63,975 nt of DNA from Flavobacteriales bacterium (GCA_947488235.1 CANLAQ010000010.1:1-63975), one strand, 5' to 3'. Counted from the first letter of the stretch, positions 35,532 to 44,552 are shown. A program made the numbers and translations. Notes: a model not told the origin generated them from the sequence alone.

Positions 35532-35791
35532 TCTTTGTTTTTTTTAATGGTTATTATCTACCCTGTAAATCAATTCATTAGGAGAATTTTGAAATGATTT
35601 AGATGTTGTTTATTTCCAACAGCAAATATTTGAATAAAAAAGTTATAAAAAAAGTTTGATACCCCTTGATTATTAATTTTTTTTTACATGTACTGAAAAT
35701 ATTTATTTTTTTCTGAAATAAGTTAGATTTCCTTAAAATTAAGGATAATTTTCTGTTATACCTTAGTGAAAATAGTAATTTTGAATAAAAA
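35532..35791. other. AT-rich spacer between dnaA and the divergent thioesterase gene
   Basis: 260 bp, very AT-rich, with long T runs around 35678-35690 and 35706-35712. A DnaA-box-like TTATCTACC (7 of 9 to TTATCCACA) lies at about 35552; I find no perfect box and no cluster. The palindrome CAAATATTTG is near 35623. On the plus strand a TAATTTTG box at 35776-35783 sits 8 bp before the thioesterase start. No gene fits. Confidence 0.5.
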
Positions 35792-36208
35792 GTGGAAATA
35801 AAATTTAAACATATCACGCAACATCGTATTCGCTATGCCGAAACCGATAAAATGGGTTACTGTTATTATGGTAATTATCCCACATTTTTAGAGCTTGGTA
35901 GGGTAGAACTATTTCGTGCTTTGGGAATTAGTTATAAGTCTTTGGAAGATAATGGAATTCTCCTTCCTGTTTTGGATCTTAACATCAAATATATTGCACC
36001 TGCTTTATATGATGATCTTATTAGGGTTGATACTTCCTTAATAAGACTTGATGGAGTTCGATTGTTTTTTGAATATTCCATATATAATGAGGCTGATGTT
36101 TTACTCGTTAAAGCTACTACAACATTAGTTTTTGTCGATGCTAATAATCGAAAACCTATCGCTCCCGCTCAAAATTTTATTTCTTTAATCACTCCCTATG
36201 TCTATTGA
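35792..36208 (+). CDS. Acyl-CoA thioesterase, 4HBT/YbgC type
   Basis: 138 residues from a GTG; an in-frame TAA lies directly upstream (35786) and the first later ATG would cut off the active site, so GTG is forced. The hot-dog fold active site is RIRYAETDKMGYCYYGNYPTFLE with catalytic Asp in TDKMG (residue 18). This matches YbgC/FadM-like enzymes that cleave short or hydroxylated acyl-CoAs. It overlaps the next gene by 11 bp. The promoter-like TAATTTTG ends 8 bp before GTG, so the message is nearly leaderless and lacks room for an ordinary Shine-Dalgarno. Confidence 0.9.
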   Translation: MEIKFKHITQHRIRYAETDKMGYCYYGNYPTFLELGRVELFRALGISYKSLEDNGILLPVLDLNIKYIAPALYDDLIRVDTSLIRLDGVRLFFEYSIYNEADVLLVKATTTLVFVDANNRKPIAPAQNFISLITPYVY

Positions 36209-37169
36209 TCAATTCTCATTTTCTTTTAAAAGGATGGATTCTTCTCTTTTGAAGGAGTATTTTTCAAGTAGGTCAGGTGAATTAAAAATGGGGGAACATT
36301 GCACTTCTATTACTTTAGAAGAGGCTGATTTTGTAATTATTGGGATTTCGGAATCAATTGGACCTAAAGCAAATTTTGGTCGTCAAGGTGCAGAAAATAC
36401 TTTTCGAGCCTTCTTACCTTACTTTTTAAATACACAGGCAAATTCAAATTTGAAAATTCATATACTGGGTGAAATTTCTGGCCAATCAAATTTTGATACG
36501 CTATCAGCACAAAAAGTAGTCCCTGCTCTAGATGAATATGTCTTATCGATTCTCAATAAATTTATTAAACCACATCAAATTCCAATTGTAATAGGTGGTG
36601 GACACAACAATGCTTTACCTTTAATGCGCTGGTCATCACAGTTTCACGCTGATTTAGCCGTACTTAATTTAGATGCTCATGCTGATTGTAGAACTACTGA
36701 GGTAAGACATAGTGGCAATTCATTCTCCTTTGCCTTGGAAAGTTCTATCCTAAAAAAATATGCTGTTCTCGGTCTGCATGAAGCGTATTTAAATCCAATT
36801 GTTCTAGAATTCTTTCAAAAGTATCAATGCACCTACAGTCTTTATGAAGATTATCTAGATGGTAGATCTTTAATTTCTGATCTCGAATTCTTTTTGAATT
36901 CATTAGAGACGAATCAAACATTAGGAATTGAAATAGATATGGACGCGATCGCAAACATGCCTAGTTCGGCTCAGTCTCCTTCTGGATGGCGCTTTGACGA
37001 GGTTCGAACTTATATCAGGAAAATTGCTGCCATGCACCAAAACATTTCCTATTTACATCTTACTGAGGCTGCTCCATTAAATGAATCGGATGACAGGATA
37101 GTTGGGAAAGCTCTAGCTTACTTAGTACAAGATTTTTCTACTCAGTATTGCTTAAAAAGCGGTAGATAA
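36198..37169 (+). CDS. Arginase/ureohydrolase family protein (formimidoylglutamase-like)
   Basis: 323 residues. The binuclear manganese site is visible in order: GGGHNNALP (His), LNLDAHADCR (Asp-x-His-x-Asp) and IEIDMDAIANMP (Asp-x-Asp). The family hydrolyses arginine, agmatine or formimidoylglutamate; the flavobacterial relatives are usually labelled formimidoylglutamase (HutG) but no other histidine-degradation gene is in the window, so the substrate stays open. It overlaps the thioesterase by 11 bp. The stop is 1 bp from the convergent lipoprotein stop. Confidence 0.85.
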   Translation: MSIDQFSFSFKRMDSSLLKEYFSSRSGELKMGEHCTSITLEEADFVIIGISESIGPKANFGRQGAENTFRAFLPYFLNTQANSNLKIHILGEISGQSNFDTLSAQKVVPALDEYVLSILNKFIKPHQIPIVIGGGHNNALPLMRWSSQFHADLAVLNLDAHADCRTTEVRHSGNSFSFALESSILKKYAVLGLHEAYLNPIVLEFFQKYQCTYSLYEDYLDGRSLISDLEFFLNSLETNQTLGIEIDMDAIANMPSSAQSPSGWRFDEVRTYIRKIAAMHQNISYLHLTEAAPLNESDDRIVGKALAYLVQDFSTQYCLKSGR

Positions 37170-37170
37170 A

Positions 37171-37506
37171 TTAAGGAACCACATTAATATTACTCATTTT
37201 TATCACCGCGTCTGCTGCACATCCCTCTGGATTAGGTGCTTTAAGAAGCGTGATGTCAAAGGTCATGTGCAGTCCTTTCTTTTTATATTTTGTTTCTAAA
37301 TCTAAAGGGTAAAAGGTGTGAAATTGATTGTCGCTAACAGGTTGTCCTGTAACTTCGATATAGAGCGGACAATTGTTCTCATTAAGGTGTAAAATACCTG
37401 AATATGGTCCTATGATTGTAATCGTTTCAGATTTATGCTTCATTTTGCAGGGTGTTTTGCAGGCAAGAACAAGCGTGCTAAGTAAAAGGATGTAAAATAT
37501 TTTCAT
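37171..37506 (-). CDS. Small lipoprotein of unknown function
   Basis: 111 residues from the ATG at 37506, which gives a proper signal peptide and lipobox MKIFYILLLSTLVLAC (Cys16). A longer frame to 37554 runs back through a terminator hairpin and is rejected. The mature part has three more cysteines in its first 50 residues (CKTPCKMKH, NNCPLYIEV), then beta strands and PEGCAADAVIKMSNINVV. I know no family. Upstream on its own strand lies a strong terminator-like hairpin (37534-37551), so expression may be attenuated. Confidence 0.7.
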   Translation of the reverse strand: MKIFYILLLSTLVLACKTPCKMKHKSETITIIGPYSGILHLNENNCPLYIEVTGQPVSDNQFHTFYPLDLETKYKKKGLHMTFDITLLKAPNPEGCAADAVIKMSNINVVP

Positions 37507-37525
37507 ATTATTTTTTGATAAAGAT

Positions 37526-37551
37526 AAAAAAAAAGAGGCCCGAAGGCCTCT
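37526..37551 (-). terminator. UUCG-tetraloop terminator-like hairpin upstream of the small lipoprotein gene
   Basis: On the minus strand AGAGGCC-TTCG-GGCCTCT, a 7 bp stem closed by a C(UUCG)G tetraloop, followed by about nine U and then the lipoprotein leader. No complete gene precedes it on this strand. A TAACTTTG box (minus, 37577-37570) could start a transcript about 13 bases before the hairpin. Confidence 0.75.
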
Positions 37552-37664
37552 CATTCAAGTAACCTGTAGCAAAGTTAATTTGAATTATTATTTATTGTAA
37601 CGACGCTATTCTTTTAAGGTTACACGAAAATTAACATTTCATCATTGATAAACATATTTCCTTA

Positions 37665-37697
37665 TTGCTTTTTCATCTTAATGTACTCTTAAATTTG
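37665..37697 (+). promoter_or_regulatory. Promoter of the SirB1-like gene
   Basis: TTG at 37665-37667, 22 bp, TAAATTTG at 37690-37697. The GTG start codon at 37702 begins 4 bp after the box, so the message would be leaderless or start inside the gene's first codons. Confidence 0.5.
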
Positions 37698-37701
37698 TCT
37701 T

Positions 37702-38583
37702 GTGAATCCACAAGAAAAGCAACTTAATGCATTAATCCGTTTACTCGATGATCCCGATCATGAGGTCTATGGTCAAGTACATGAAGCATTATTGTCTTTT
37801 GGACCGAGTGCAGTCGCTGTTTTAGAAGCATCTTTACGAGAACACAATTTTGAATCCCGATTTGATACTAGAGTTTCTCATATCATTGATGAAATTCAAA
37901 CAGAAGGAATTAAGGCAGAGCTTTTGCAATGGACACAATCGGATGATAAAGACTTATTGAGTGGTGTTGTTATCGTTTCTAAGCATCATGACCCAAATAT
38001 TGATATTTCTTATTTGAAAGAAACCCTTCAGATGATTAAAAGAGATATTTGGTTAGAACTAAATGATTATCAAACTAGTTTTGAGCAAATTAAAATATTC
38101 AACAGAATATTTTTTGATGTACATCAATTTAAATGTATCAACAAAGCAAGTTACGCTCCAAGTGATTTAAATATTTGTGAAGTCCTTAAGAACAGAGAAG
38201 GAAATTCATTAATCATAAGTATTTTATATAGTGTAATTGCTCAAGAACTTGAAATTCCAGTCTACGGCGTGAATTTGCCAAATCATTTTATTATGGCTTT
38301 CATGGATAACAATTTATCGAATTTTGTGATCAATCAGCAGAATGAATACGGGGTTCTTTTTTATATAAATCCTATGTCCAATGGGGCAATTTTCGATGCT
38401 AAAGAAATAAGTGAATTTTTAACCAAACGACAATTGGAAGAGGAGCGTACTCATTTTGAACCCTGTTCGAACACTGCGATTATTAAACGGATGATTGCGG
38501 AGTCTATGTTGTCTTTTCAGCAAGTAGGCAATCGGAGAAAGGTCTTTGATTTGACAAGATTAAGAGATGCTTTATTGAAATAA
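37702..38583 (+). CDS. SirB1-family transglutaminase-like protein (Transglut_core2)
   Basis: 293 residues starting at GTG. An N-terminal HEAT-like helical region (LIRLLDDPDHEVYGQVHEALLSF) precedes the Transglut_core2 domain, which holds FNRIFFDVHQFKC, APSDLNICEVLKNREGNSL and VYGVNLPNHFIM. In the SirB1/YchA family the canonical catalytic cysteine is often missing; here the Leu-Ile-Ile following the Asn-Ser replaces it, so enzyme activity is doubtful. Its stop is 1 bp from rlmN. A TAAATTTG box directly upstream supports the GTG start. Confidence 0.87.
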   Translation: MNPQEKQLNALIRLLDDPDHEVYGQVHEALLSFGPSAVAVLEASLREHNFESRFDTRVSHIIDEIQTEGIKAELLQWTQSDDKDLLSGVVIVSKHHDPNIDISYLKETLQMIKRDIWLELNDYQTSFEQIKIFNRIFFDVHQFKCINKASYAPSDLNICEVLKNREGNSLIISILYSVIAQELEIPVYGVNLPNHFIMAFMDNNLSNFVINQQNEYGVLFYINPMSNGAIFDAKEISEFLTKRQLEEERTHFEPCSNTAIIKRMIAESMLSFQQVGNRRKVFDLTRLRDALLK

Positions 38584-38584
38584 A

Positions 38585-39670
38585 TTATTTCTCTTTCAAT
38601 ACTCTCGCCTCTTTTGCAATCGCATTATTCTTATTCGCTAATTGACCACAAGCAGCATCAATATCTTTACCTCGGCTTCTTCTAACATTAACAATAATAT
38701 TTTTCGACTCCAGATAATTAGCAAATTCAGTCACCTTCGACGCGTCAGCCTGTTCAAAGATACCGCCATCAATGGGGTTGTATTCTATAATATTGATTTT
38801 ACAAGGAACACATTTAGCGAAATGGGCTAGCTCTCGAGCATCTTCAATAGCGTCATTAAAGTCTTTAAAAATGATATATTCAAAGGTTACTCTAGTTCCT
38901 GTAGCCTCATGAAAATACTGCAGCGCATCCGATAGTTCTTGAAGATTATTACTGTCATTAATCTCCATTATTTTACTTCTCTTGATATCATTGGCTGCGT
39001 GCAAGGACAAGGCTAGATTAAATCGCACTTTATCGTCGCCTAATTTTCGAATCATTTTTGCAATTCCAGCAGTAGAGACGGTTATTCTTTTCGGGGACAT
39101 CCCTAAACCAATATCAGAAGTAAGCAATTCAATGGATCGAATTACATTAGCATAATTGAGTAAAGGCTCTCCCATGCCCATATACACGATATTAGATAAA
39201 GGTTTTTGATATTTTTCTAAAGCTTGATTTCTTAGGTAAACTACTTGGTCCACCATTTCTCCTGCACTTAAATTCCGCATAAGTTTTAAACTTCCAGTAG
39301 CGCAGAAAGTGCAAGACAAACTGCATCCAATTTGCGATGAGATACAAGCGGTAGTTCGGGAGGTTGTAGGAATTAAGACTCCCTCAACGATTCTTTTTTC
39401 ATCGATTTCAAAGGCCGACTTAATGGTTTTGTCCTTGCTAATTTGTTGATCTTTTACTCGAAGCGCATCAATGTAATAATGTTGGTTCAGATGCTCTAAA
39501 AGATCTTTGCCAAGATTTCGCATTTCATCAAAACTTAAGGCATTTTTTTTCCACAGCCACTCATAGATTTGTTTGGCACGAAAGGCAGGAAACTTGGCTT
39601 CATTTACAGCCAAAGTAATCTGTTCTTGGGACAAATTTCGGATGTTTAATTTATCCTTAATCACAGTCAA
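38585..39670 (-). CDS. rlmN: Dual-specificity 23S rRNA/tRNA adenine-C2 methyltransferase RlmN
   Basis: 361 residues. Radical-SAM enzyme that methylates A2503 of 23S rRNA and A37 of some tRNAs. The cluster motif CxxxCxxC is C116, C120 and C123 in IGCSLSCTFCATG. The methyl-carrying cysteine is Cys341 in DIDAACGQL near the C-terminus, and MGMGEPLLN is the SAM-binding GEP motif. It begins 7 bp after dnaN, so it is cotranscribed with the sliding clamp, a pairing of a replication and a ribosome-modification gene. Confidence 0.97.
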   Translation of the reverse strand: MTVIKDKLNIRNLSQEQITLAVNEAKFPAFRAKQIYEWLWKKNALSFDEMRNLGKDLLEHLNQHYYIDALRVKDQQISKDKTIKSAFEIDEKRIVEGVLIPTTSRTTACISSQIGCSLSCTFCATGSLKLMRNLSAGEMVDQVVYLRNQALEKYQKPLSNIVYMGMGEPLLNYANVIRSIELLTSDIGLGMSPKRITVSTAGIAKMIRKLGDDKVRFNLALSLHAANDIKRSKIMEINDSNNLQELSDALQYFHEATGTRVTFEYIIFKDFNDAIEDARELAHFAKCVPCKINIIEYNPIDGGIFEQADASKVTEFANYLESKNIIVNVRRSRGKDIDAACGQLANKNNAIAKEARVLKEK

Positions 39671-39677
39671 TGGGAAA

Positions 39678-40796
39678 TTATCTATTAAGCATCACAGGCA
39701 TCACCAACATCAAGATGTCTTCTTGGTCATTGTCTGGAGTTGCAGGCATTAATAAACCCGCTCTACTTGGTTCACTCATCGCTAATTTTACAACCTCTGT
39801 TTCCAAGTTGCTTAGCATTTCAACTAAGAAGCGAGAATTAAAACCAATTTCTAAGTCATCACCATTATAGTTACAAGTTAAGCGTTCGCTTGCTTCATTA
39901 GAAAAATCAATATCTTCAGCAAAAAGAGATAATTCAGAACCTGCTAACTTCAATTTAACTTGATGCGTAGTTTTATTAGAGAAAATAGCAACGCGTTTTA
40001 AAGAGCTTAAAAATTGCATTCTATCAATCGTCAAAACATTTGGATTTTCTTTTGGAATCACGGCCTCATAGTTAGGGTATTTCCCATCAATCAAGCGACA
40101 AACCAATGTAATATCATTGAAAGTAAAAAGAGCATTAGACTCATTGTACTCTAATTTTACTGATTCGTCTCCTCTAATATTTGATTTAATTAGATTCAAA
40201 GGTTTTTTTGGAAGAATAAAAGCAGAACTTCCTTTGGTTGTAATATCAGTTCTAGAGTAACGCACTAATTTATGTGCATCTGTTGCTACGAAAGTTATGT
40301 TTTCAGGAGAAAAATGACAATAAACACCGCTCATTACAGGGCGCATCTCATCATTTCCAGTAGCAAATAAAGTTTTATTAATGGCCTTAGACAATACATC
40401 ACCTGTCAAATCAATTGACGCTGTGTAGGCAACATTAGGTAATTTAGGGAATTCATCACCATTAAAACCAGCCATCTTAGATTTACCGTTATCGTAAACA
40501 ATTTCAACTGCGTAATTAGTTGTATTTACTTTAAAAGTGCAAGGTTGGTCTGGTAAACTCTTTAGAACATCTAAAATTAATTTAGCTGGAATGGCAATTT
40601 TACCTGATTCCTCAGAAGTAACATCCATCTTTGTAAGCATGGTAGTTTCAAGGTCAGAAGCGCAGATCGTCAAAACATTACCTTCTATTGAGAATAAAAA
40701 ATTATCTAATATAGGAAGATTGTTACTTGTGCTCAATACACCTGAAATACTCTGAAGATGTTTTAATAAGGTATTACTTGAAGTAATGAAATTCAT
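39678..40796 (-). CDS. dnaN: DNA polymerase III sliding clamp DnaN (beta subunit)
   Basis: 372 residues, normal length, three repeats of the clamp fold. Recognised by the N-terminus FITSSNTLLKHLQSISGVL, the SNNLPILDNFLFSIEG block, GVYCHFSPENITFVATDAHKLVRY in the middle domain and the C-terminal AGLLMPATPDNDQEDILMLVMPVML broken over the last strands. The clamp encircles DNA and tethers polymerase. It is followed by rlmN at 7 bp; dnaA lies 4.1 kb downstream of it on the same strand. Confidence 0.97.
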   Translation of the reverse strand: MNFITSSNTLLKHLQSISGVLSTSNNLPILDNFLFSIEGNVLTICASDLETTMLTKMDVTSEESGKIAIPAKLILDVLKSLPDQPCTFKVNTTNYAVEIVYDNGKSKMAGFNGDEFPKLPNVAYTASIDLTGDVLSKAINKTLFATGNDEMRPVMSGVYCHFSPENITFVATDAHKLVRYSRTDITTKGSSAFILPKKPLNLIKSNIRGDESVKLEYNESNALFTFNDITLVCRLIDGKYPNYEAVIPKENPNVLTIDRMQFLSSLKRVAIFSNKTTHQVKLKLAGSELSLFAEDIDFSNEASERLTCNYNGDDLEIGFNSRFLVEMLSNLETEVVKLAMSEPSRAGLLMPATPDNDQEDILMLVMPVMLNR

Positions 40797-40815
40797 GGGA
40801 TAAAAATTTTATATA

Positions 40816-40848
40816 CAAAAATAGTAAATCGTTTGAGAATAAGTCAAG
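40816..40848 (-). promoter_or_regulatory. Promoter of dnaN-rlmN
   Basis: On the minus strand CTTG (40848-40845), 21 bp, TATTTTTG (40823-40816), 20 bp before the dnaN ATG. It lies in the 58 bp gap after the DUF4340-like gene. Confidence 0.55.
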
Positions 40849-40854
40849 TATATT

Positions 40855-41892
40855 TTATTTACTTGAACTTGTTGTATTAATTTTCATTGCCGGGAAATAG
40901 ACATGACCTAGAAGCAGTGGATTAAATACAAAATATTGGCATTTTACCAATTGCTTGTTAGGTAAGAGGCACCAAAAATAATTCATATCCATATTTACCA
41001 TTTCTCCAAATTCATTTCTTTGTTGTTCCACTGCAGAAATCCTAAAAAATCTCAAGACAGTTTTCTTCCCATTGGTTTCCGTAAGCGATAAACTTCCGAA
41101 GGCCTTTGATTTTTTAATACTATCACACTGTTTGTCGCTCATGTCATAATTTGGATTCGAAAAGTGAATTTTATTATAAGCTTGCAGGTATCGATATATA
41201 TTGGAAGTGTCTACATATTCCAATTTAGTATTTCCTTGCTTCACTAAAAAATTTTGATTTTGTCGGGCAATACTAAAACTGCGATCTTTAACATCATAGA
41301 ATTTGACATCAACTTTTTGAATTTCATTAACTTGTAAAGAAAATATATTGGAGCACATCCATTTTCTGGGATCTGCGAAGAAACGAGGTTCAATGATTCC
41401 ATTTATCCCTTTAATTTTCATCATTACAGGATTCGAACTTTTCCCATCGCTACTAGATTCCAACAACATGATTTGACCATAATGATCTTGTGATGCCGGA
41501 CCTATATACCATGTTTTCAACCATTCTCCATTCACGAAGTAGGAAACTTTTGTATTTTGGGTAGACATTAATTCAGTGAATTTTTTTATTGACTTTTTAG
41601 GCAAATACCCTTTGAACTCAACATTTTTCGCTGCATCTAAAATAAAATTTATATTCTCTCTACTGATACAATCCCCATTTTCTGCAGTCCATAAACCATT
41701 TTTCTTGACCAATTTTATGTTTTTCGAAAAGGCATCTGCAATTTCAATTTGATCTACACTACTCGTATCTGAAATGGAAAAATCAATTAATTCTCTATCA
41801 GAAACCCCCTTTTTATTTAATAGATTGAATGTAAGTAAGGTCAGCAAGCAAATGCCAAGCACGGCAGATAAAAGTAAAATTATTTTTTTCAT
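40855..41892 (-). CDS. DUF4340-like membrane-anchored protein of the gldFG operon
   Basis: 345 residues. One N-terminal anchor (IILLLSAVLGICLLTLLTF) is followed by a soluble domain with the DUF4340 pattern: VDQIEIADAFSKNIKLVKKNGLWTAENGD at the start and GKKTVLRFFRI later. DUF4340 proteins typically sit beside GldG-like genes and may form part of the ABC exporter complex; the function is unknown. It starts 5 bp after gldG. I split the DUF4340 call from the gene position: the position is seen, the domain is pattern-based. Confidence 0.78.
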   Translation of the reverse strand: MKKIILLLSAVLGICLLTLLTFNLLNKKGVSDRELIDFSISDTSSVDQIEIADAFSKNIKLVKKNGLWTAENGDCISRENINFILDAAKNVEFKGYLPKKSIKKFTELMSTQNTKVSYFVNGEWLKTWYIGPASQDHYGQIMLLESSSDGKSSNPVMMKIKGINGIIEPRFFADPRKWMCSNIFSLQVNEIQKVDVKFYDVKDRSFSIARQNQNFLVKQGNTKLEYVDTSNIYRYLQAYNKIHFSNPNYDMSDKQCDSIKKSKAFGSLSLTETNGKKTVLRFFRISAVEQQRNEFGEMVNMDMNYFWCLLPNKQLVKCQYFVFNPLLLGHVYFPAMKINTTSSSK

Positions 41893-41897
41893 ATCCG

Positions 41898-43697
41898 TCA
41901 GTTGATGATTTTAGAATAACGCCTTTTCCTAAGGAAATTCCATACAAAGGCAAAAAACAAAATAAGTAAAACGGGACCAAAAACATTAATAATTTTAAGT
42001 CTTCCTGACATTACCTTTAATTTTTCTTTGTCAATTAATTTAATATCAATTTGTCTACTTCTAATATCCAGCACTGAATTATCACCCATCATATAATCCA
42101 TTAGATTTTGAAAGAATTCTTGATTTCCATAAAAATAAGGAATACTTCTTTCGGCTAATATTTTATTGAATTTCAACTCATTAAACGGATTGGCTCTGTA
42201 TAGAAATCCAGCTCCTTTTGGGTTGGGTATAGAGTCATAACTATTCGCAATAAAATCACCATTGCCCACCAAAAGAACTTTTGTTTCTTTTAAACTTTTT
42301 TCTTTGTAGTTGGAGTTTTTATTTTTGGAAAACTCCTCTACGATCCTGTTTTGGAAATGAGAATTATAATATCCCTCAGACAGACCTGCCAAGCATAATT
42401 TATTGATATTATCTGTGGGATTGTCTACTAATTCAGGTTTTTTACCATAGCTCATCGGCATTTCAAGACTTACCAAAGGGGCAAGGCCGGTTTTATTAGA
42501 ATTGCTAGAAGAAGTAAGTATAGGAATAAATCGCGCTTTGGCTTGCTTTACGAATTGAATTTCATTGGCATATTCCAAAGATACAGGTTCAATGTTTCTT
42601 GATATTGGATGAGAAGTAGGGGAGGCCATGACATGAAAAAACCAAGGCAATAAGGTTTGTTCAGCATAAGGGACGATTTTTGGAGCACATTGAACATCCA
42701 CCACTAGGTTTTCATTCAATTTCAATCCATAATCAAAAAGCATATTTTCAAGTCGTAGATTTTTTCTAATAGAATGCGTTATTCCTCTACTCATCAAGGT
42801 ATCGTCTTCAATATGCAATGCATTCATAAAACACATTAATTTTCCGCCGTTCATCACAAATTGATCAATTATGTATAAATCTTTGTCTGAAAAAGGATAT
42901 TGAGGATCTGCAATAACCAAACCATCTATATCGGAAAGAGCCGCAATAGAATCATTTAATGACACTTCTGACAGCGAATAATAGGGAGCGATTAGTCCTC
43001 GTGCACGAAGGGTCTGATTGGAATTTAATTCTCCATGACCTTGTAAAAATGCAATCCTAGGTTTTTCTAATTGTGTAATCTTCCGCATGGCAGAGACTAA
43101 ATTATATTCCAGATTATTGACCGCGTTTTCTAAAATTTCTGAAATATTGGAAAGGTCGTATGGTTTTCCAGGTTGCGTACCAGGTAGAAATTGTATGACA
43201 CTTTCTTTAATGATTCCGTTTTGTGAATAGGAGATTTGCGCCCCTGGCCACAACATCAATGGCGTTTGGTCACCATCTTTCATATACACTATATCCATCG
43301 GAAGGATGCCTTGACCTCGAGCATATAGATCTGAAAAGAGCGCTTTTTGATCCGAATCAGATCCGTTTTTAGGATTTACAAAAACATATTCAATACGATC
43401 TCCAGCAAGCGACTTAAAGATCTTTAATTTATCTTCTAAAGCATTTCTAAAATGTTGTATTTCTGCTGGAAGGTTTCCTTCTAAATAAATTTTTATACTG
43501 ATTCTATTCTCAAATTTAGTTTTATCCGCCAAAAATGATTTAGTCCCATTGGAAAGCGAATAACGCTGATCTTCAGTCATATCAAGACGATAGTAGACCA
43601 AAGAAGCAATAATATTTATTAATACAAGAGCAACGGTCGCTATTAAAAGGAAGCTCCAATTATAAATGCCTTTGAAAGAGAATAAACGCTTTATCAT
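41898..43697 (-). CDS. gldG: Gliding-motility ABC transporter substrate-binding protein GldG
   Basis: 599 residues. An N-terminal membrane segment (SFLLIATVALVLINIIASLVY) and a C-terminal one (GPVLLILFFAFVWNFLRK) flank a large periplasmic domain. The sequence shows GldG signatures: YRLDMTEDQRYSLSNGTK, IAFLQGHGELNSNQTL and LVIADPQYPFSDKDLYIIDQFVMNGGKLM broken over two segments. GldG works with GldF and the ATPase GldA in the gliding apparatus of Flavobacterium. GldA is not adjacent; it is often elsewhere. GldF overlaps closely (2 bp gap). Confidence 0.93.
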   Translation of the reverse strand: MIKRLFSFKGIYNWSFLLIATVALVLINIIASLVYYRLDMTEDQRYSLSNGTKSFLADKTKFENRISIKIYLEGNLPAEIQHFRNALEDKLKIFKSLAGDRIEYVFVNPKNGSDSDQKALFSDLYARGQGILPMDIVYMKDGDQTPLMLWPGAQISYSQNGIIKESVIQFLPGTQPGKPYDLSNISEILENAVNNLEYNLVSAMRKITQLEKPRIAFLQGHGELNSNQTLRARGLIAPYYSLSEVSLNDSIAALSDIDGLVIADPQYPFSDKDLYIIDQFVMNGGKLMCFMNALHIEDDTLMSRGITHSIRKNLRLENMLFDYGLKLNENLVVDVQCAPKIVPYAEQTLLPWFFHVMASPTSHPISRNIEPVSLEYANEIQFVKQAKARFIPILTSSSNSNKTGLAPLVSLEMPMSYGKKPELVDNPTDNINKLCLAGLSEGYYNSHFQNRIVEEFSKNKNSNYKEKSLKETKVLLVGNGDFIANSYDSIPNPKGAGFLYRANPFNELKFNKILAERSIPYFYGNQEFFQNLMDYMMGDNSVLDIRSRQIDIKLIDKEKLKVMSGRLKIINVFGPVLLILFFAFVWNFLRKRRYSKIIN

Positions 43698-43699
43698 GC

Positions 43700-44431
43700 T
43701 TATCTTTTTAATGTTTTAATAACCGTCAGCGATCCATATAGAAATAGAACAATTACGGAAATAAAATAGATAATATCGCTGGTGTCAATCACCCCTTTTT
43801 TAATGGATTCATAATGAAATGCAATTCCCAAATAGCGCACTATGGTATCTAAATCTCCTATTTGGGCGAATGATCCAAGCAGACCGAGTCCATCATAAAT
43901 AAACCAACACATAAACATCGCTAAAATAAAAGAAACAATTTGGCTGCTGGTAAGGGAAGAAGCAAATATTCCAATAGCTACAAAAACGGATCCTAGCAAA
44001 ACGAGTCCAATGTAGGAAGTAATGGTTGCGCCTAAATCAATTATTCCGACAGGATTGCCAAGATAATACATGGTGAAATAGTAAAAAATGGTAGGGATAA
44101 TCGCAATAATCAATAAGGTAACCCCTGCAAAATATTTAGCTAAAAGGATACCTAGATCTGATATTGGTCTTGTGAAAAGCAGTTCAATGGTCCCTGTTCT
44201 TCGCTCTTCTGCAATCGATCGCATCGTTATTGCAGGAATTAAGATCAAGAAAATTACGGGTGAAAGATTGAAAAATGGAATAAGGTCAGCTTCTGCACCT
44301 TCCAATAAATTGGTGTTGTACGATAGCACCCAATGAAATAAGCCTGAAGCTATCAAATAGATAAGAATAAATACATATCCGATTACTGAACTTAAAAAAC
44401 TCCGAACTTCTTTTATATAAAGCGCTTTCAT
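43700..44431 (-). CDS. gldF: Gliding-motility ABC transporter permease GldF
   Basis: 243 residues with six hydrophobic segments of the ABC-2 type. It carries the permease coupling motif MRSIAEERRTGTIELLFTRPIS (about 69-90) and the start MKALYIKEVRSFLSSVIGY, both typical of GldF. It leads the operon gldF-gldG-DUF4340. A minus-strand TAATTTTG box (44457-44450) lies 19 bp before the ATG. With type IX clients nearby it supports a gliding or T9SS-bearing organism, although gldF and gldG occur also in non-gliding Bacteroidota. Confidence 0.93.
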   Translation of the reverse strand: MKALYIKEVRSFLSSVIGYVFILIYLIASGLFHWVLSYNTNLLEGAEADLIPFFNLSPVIFLILIPAITMRSIAEERRTGTIELLFTRPISDLGILLAKYFAGVTLLIIAIIPTIFYYFTMYYLGNPVGIIDLGATITSYIGLVLLGSVFVAIGIFASSLTSSQIVSFILAMFMCWFIYDGLGLLGSFAQIGDLDTIVRYLGIAFHYESIKKGVIDTSDIIYFISVIVLFLYGSLTVIKTLKR

Positions 44432-44552
44432 GAATTATTTTTTGAATATCAAAATTAGAATTTTTAAGCACATCTCTAACATTTAGTTTTAAGCTATTTA
44501 TTGTTTATTTCGAGTTTATTAAATTTATGAGTGTTTTCATGAAATTTTAGAC

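Noticed and set aside
35532..35791. Definite oriC upstream of dnaA
   Set aside because: Only one 7-of-9 match to a DnaA box is visible and no cluster; the region is AT-rich, but that alone does not define an origin. Kept as a finding of low weight with dnaN.
37507..37554. Longer start for the small lipoprotein at 37554
   Set aside because: The added residues would be translated through a 7 bp UUCG hairpin and would sit in front of a perfect lipoprotein signal peptide.
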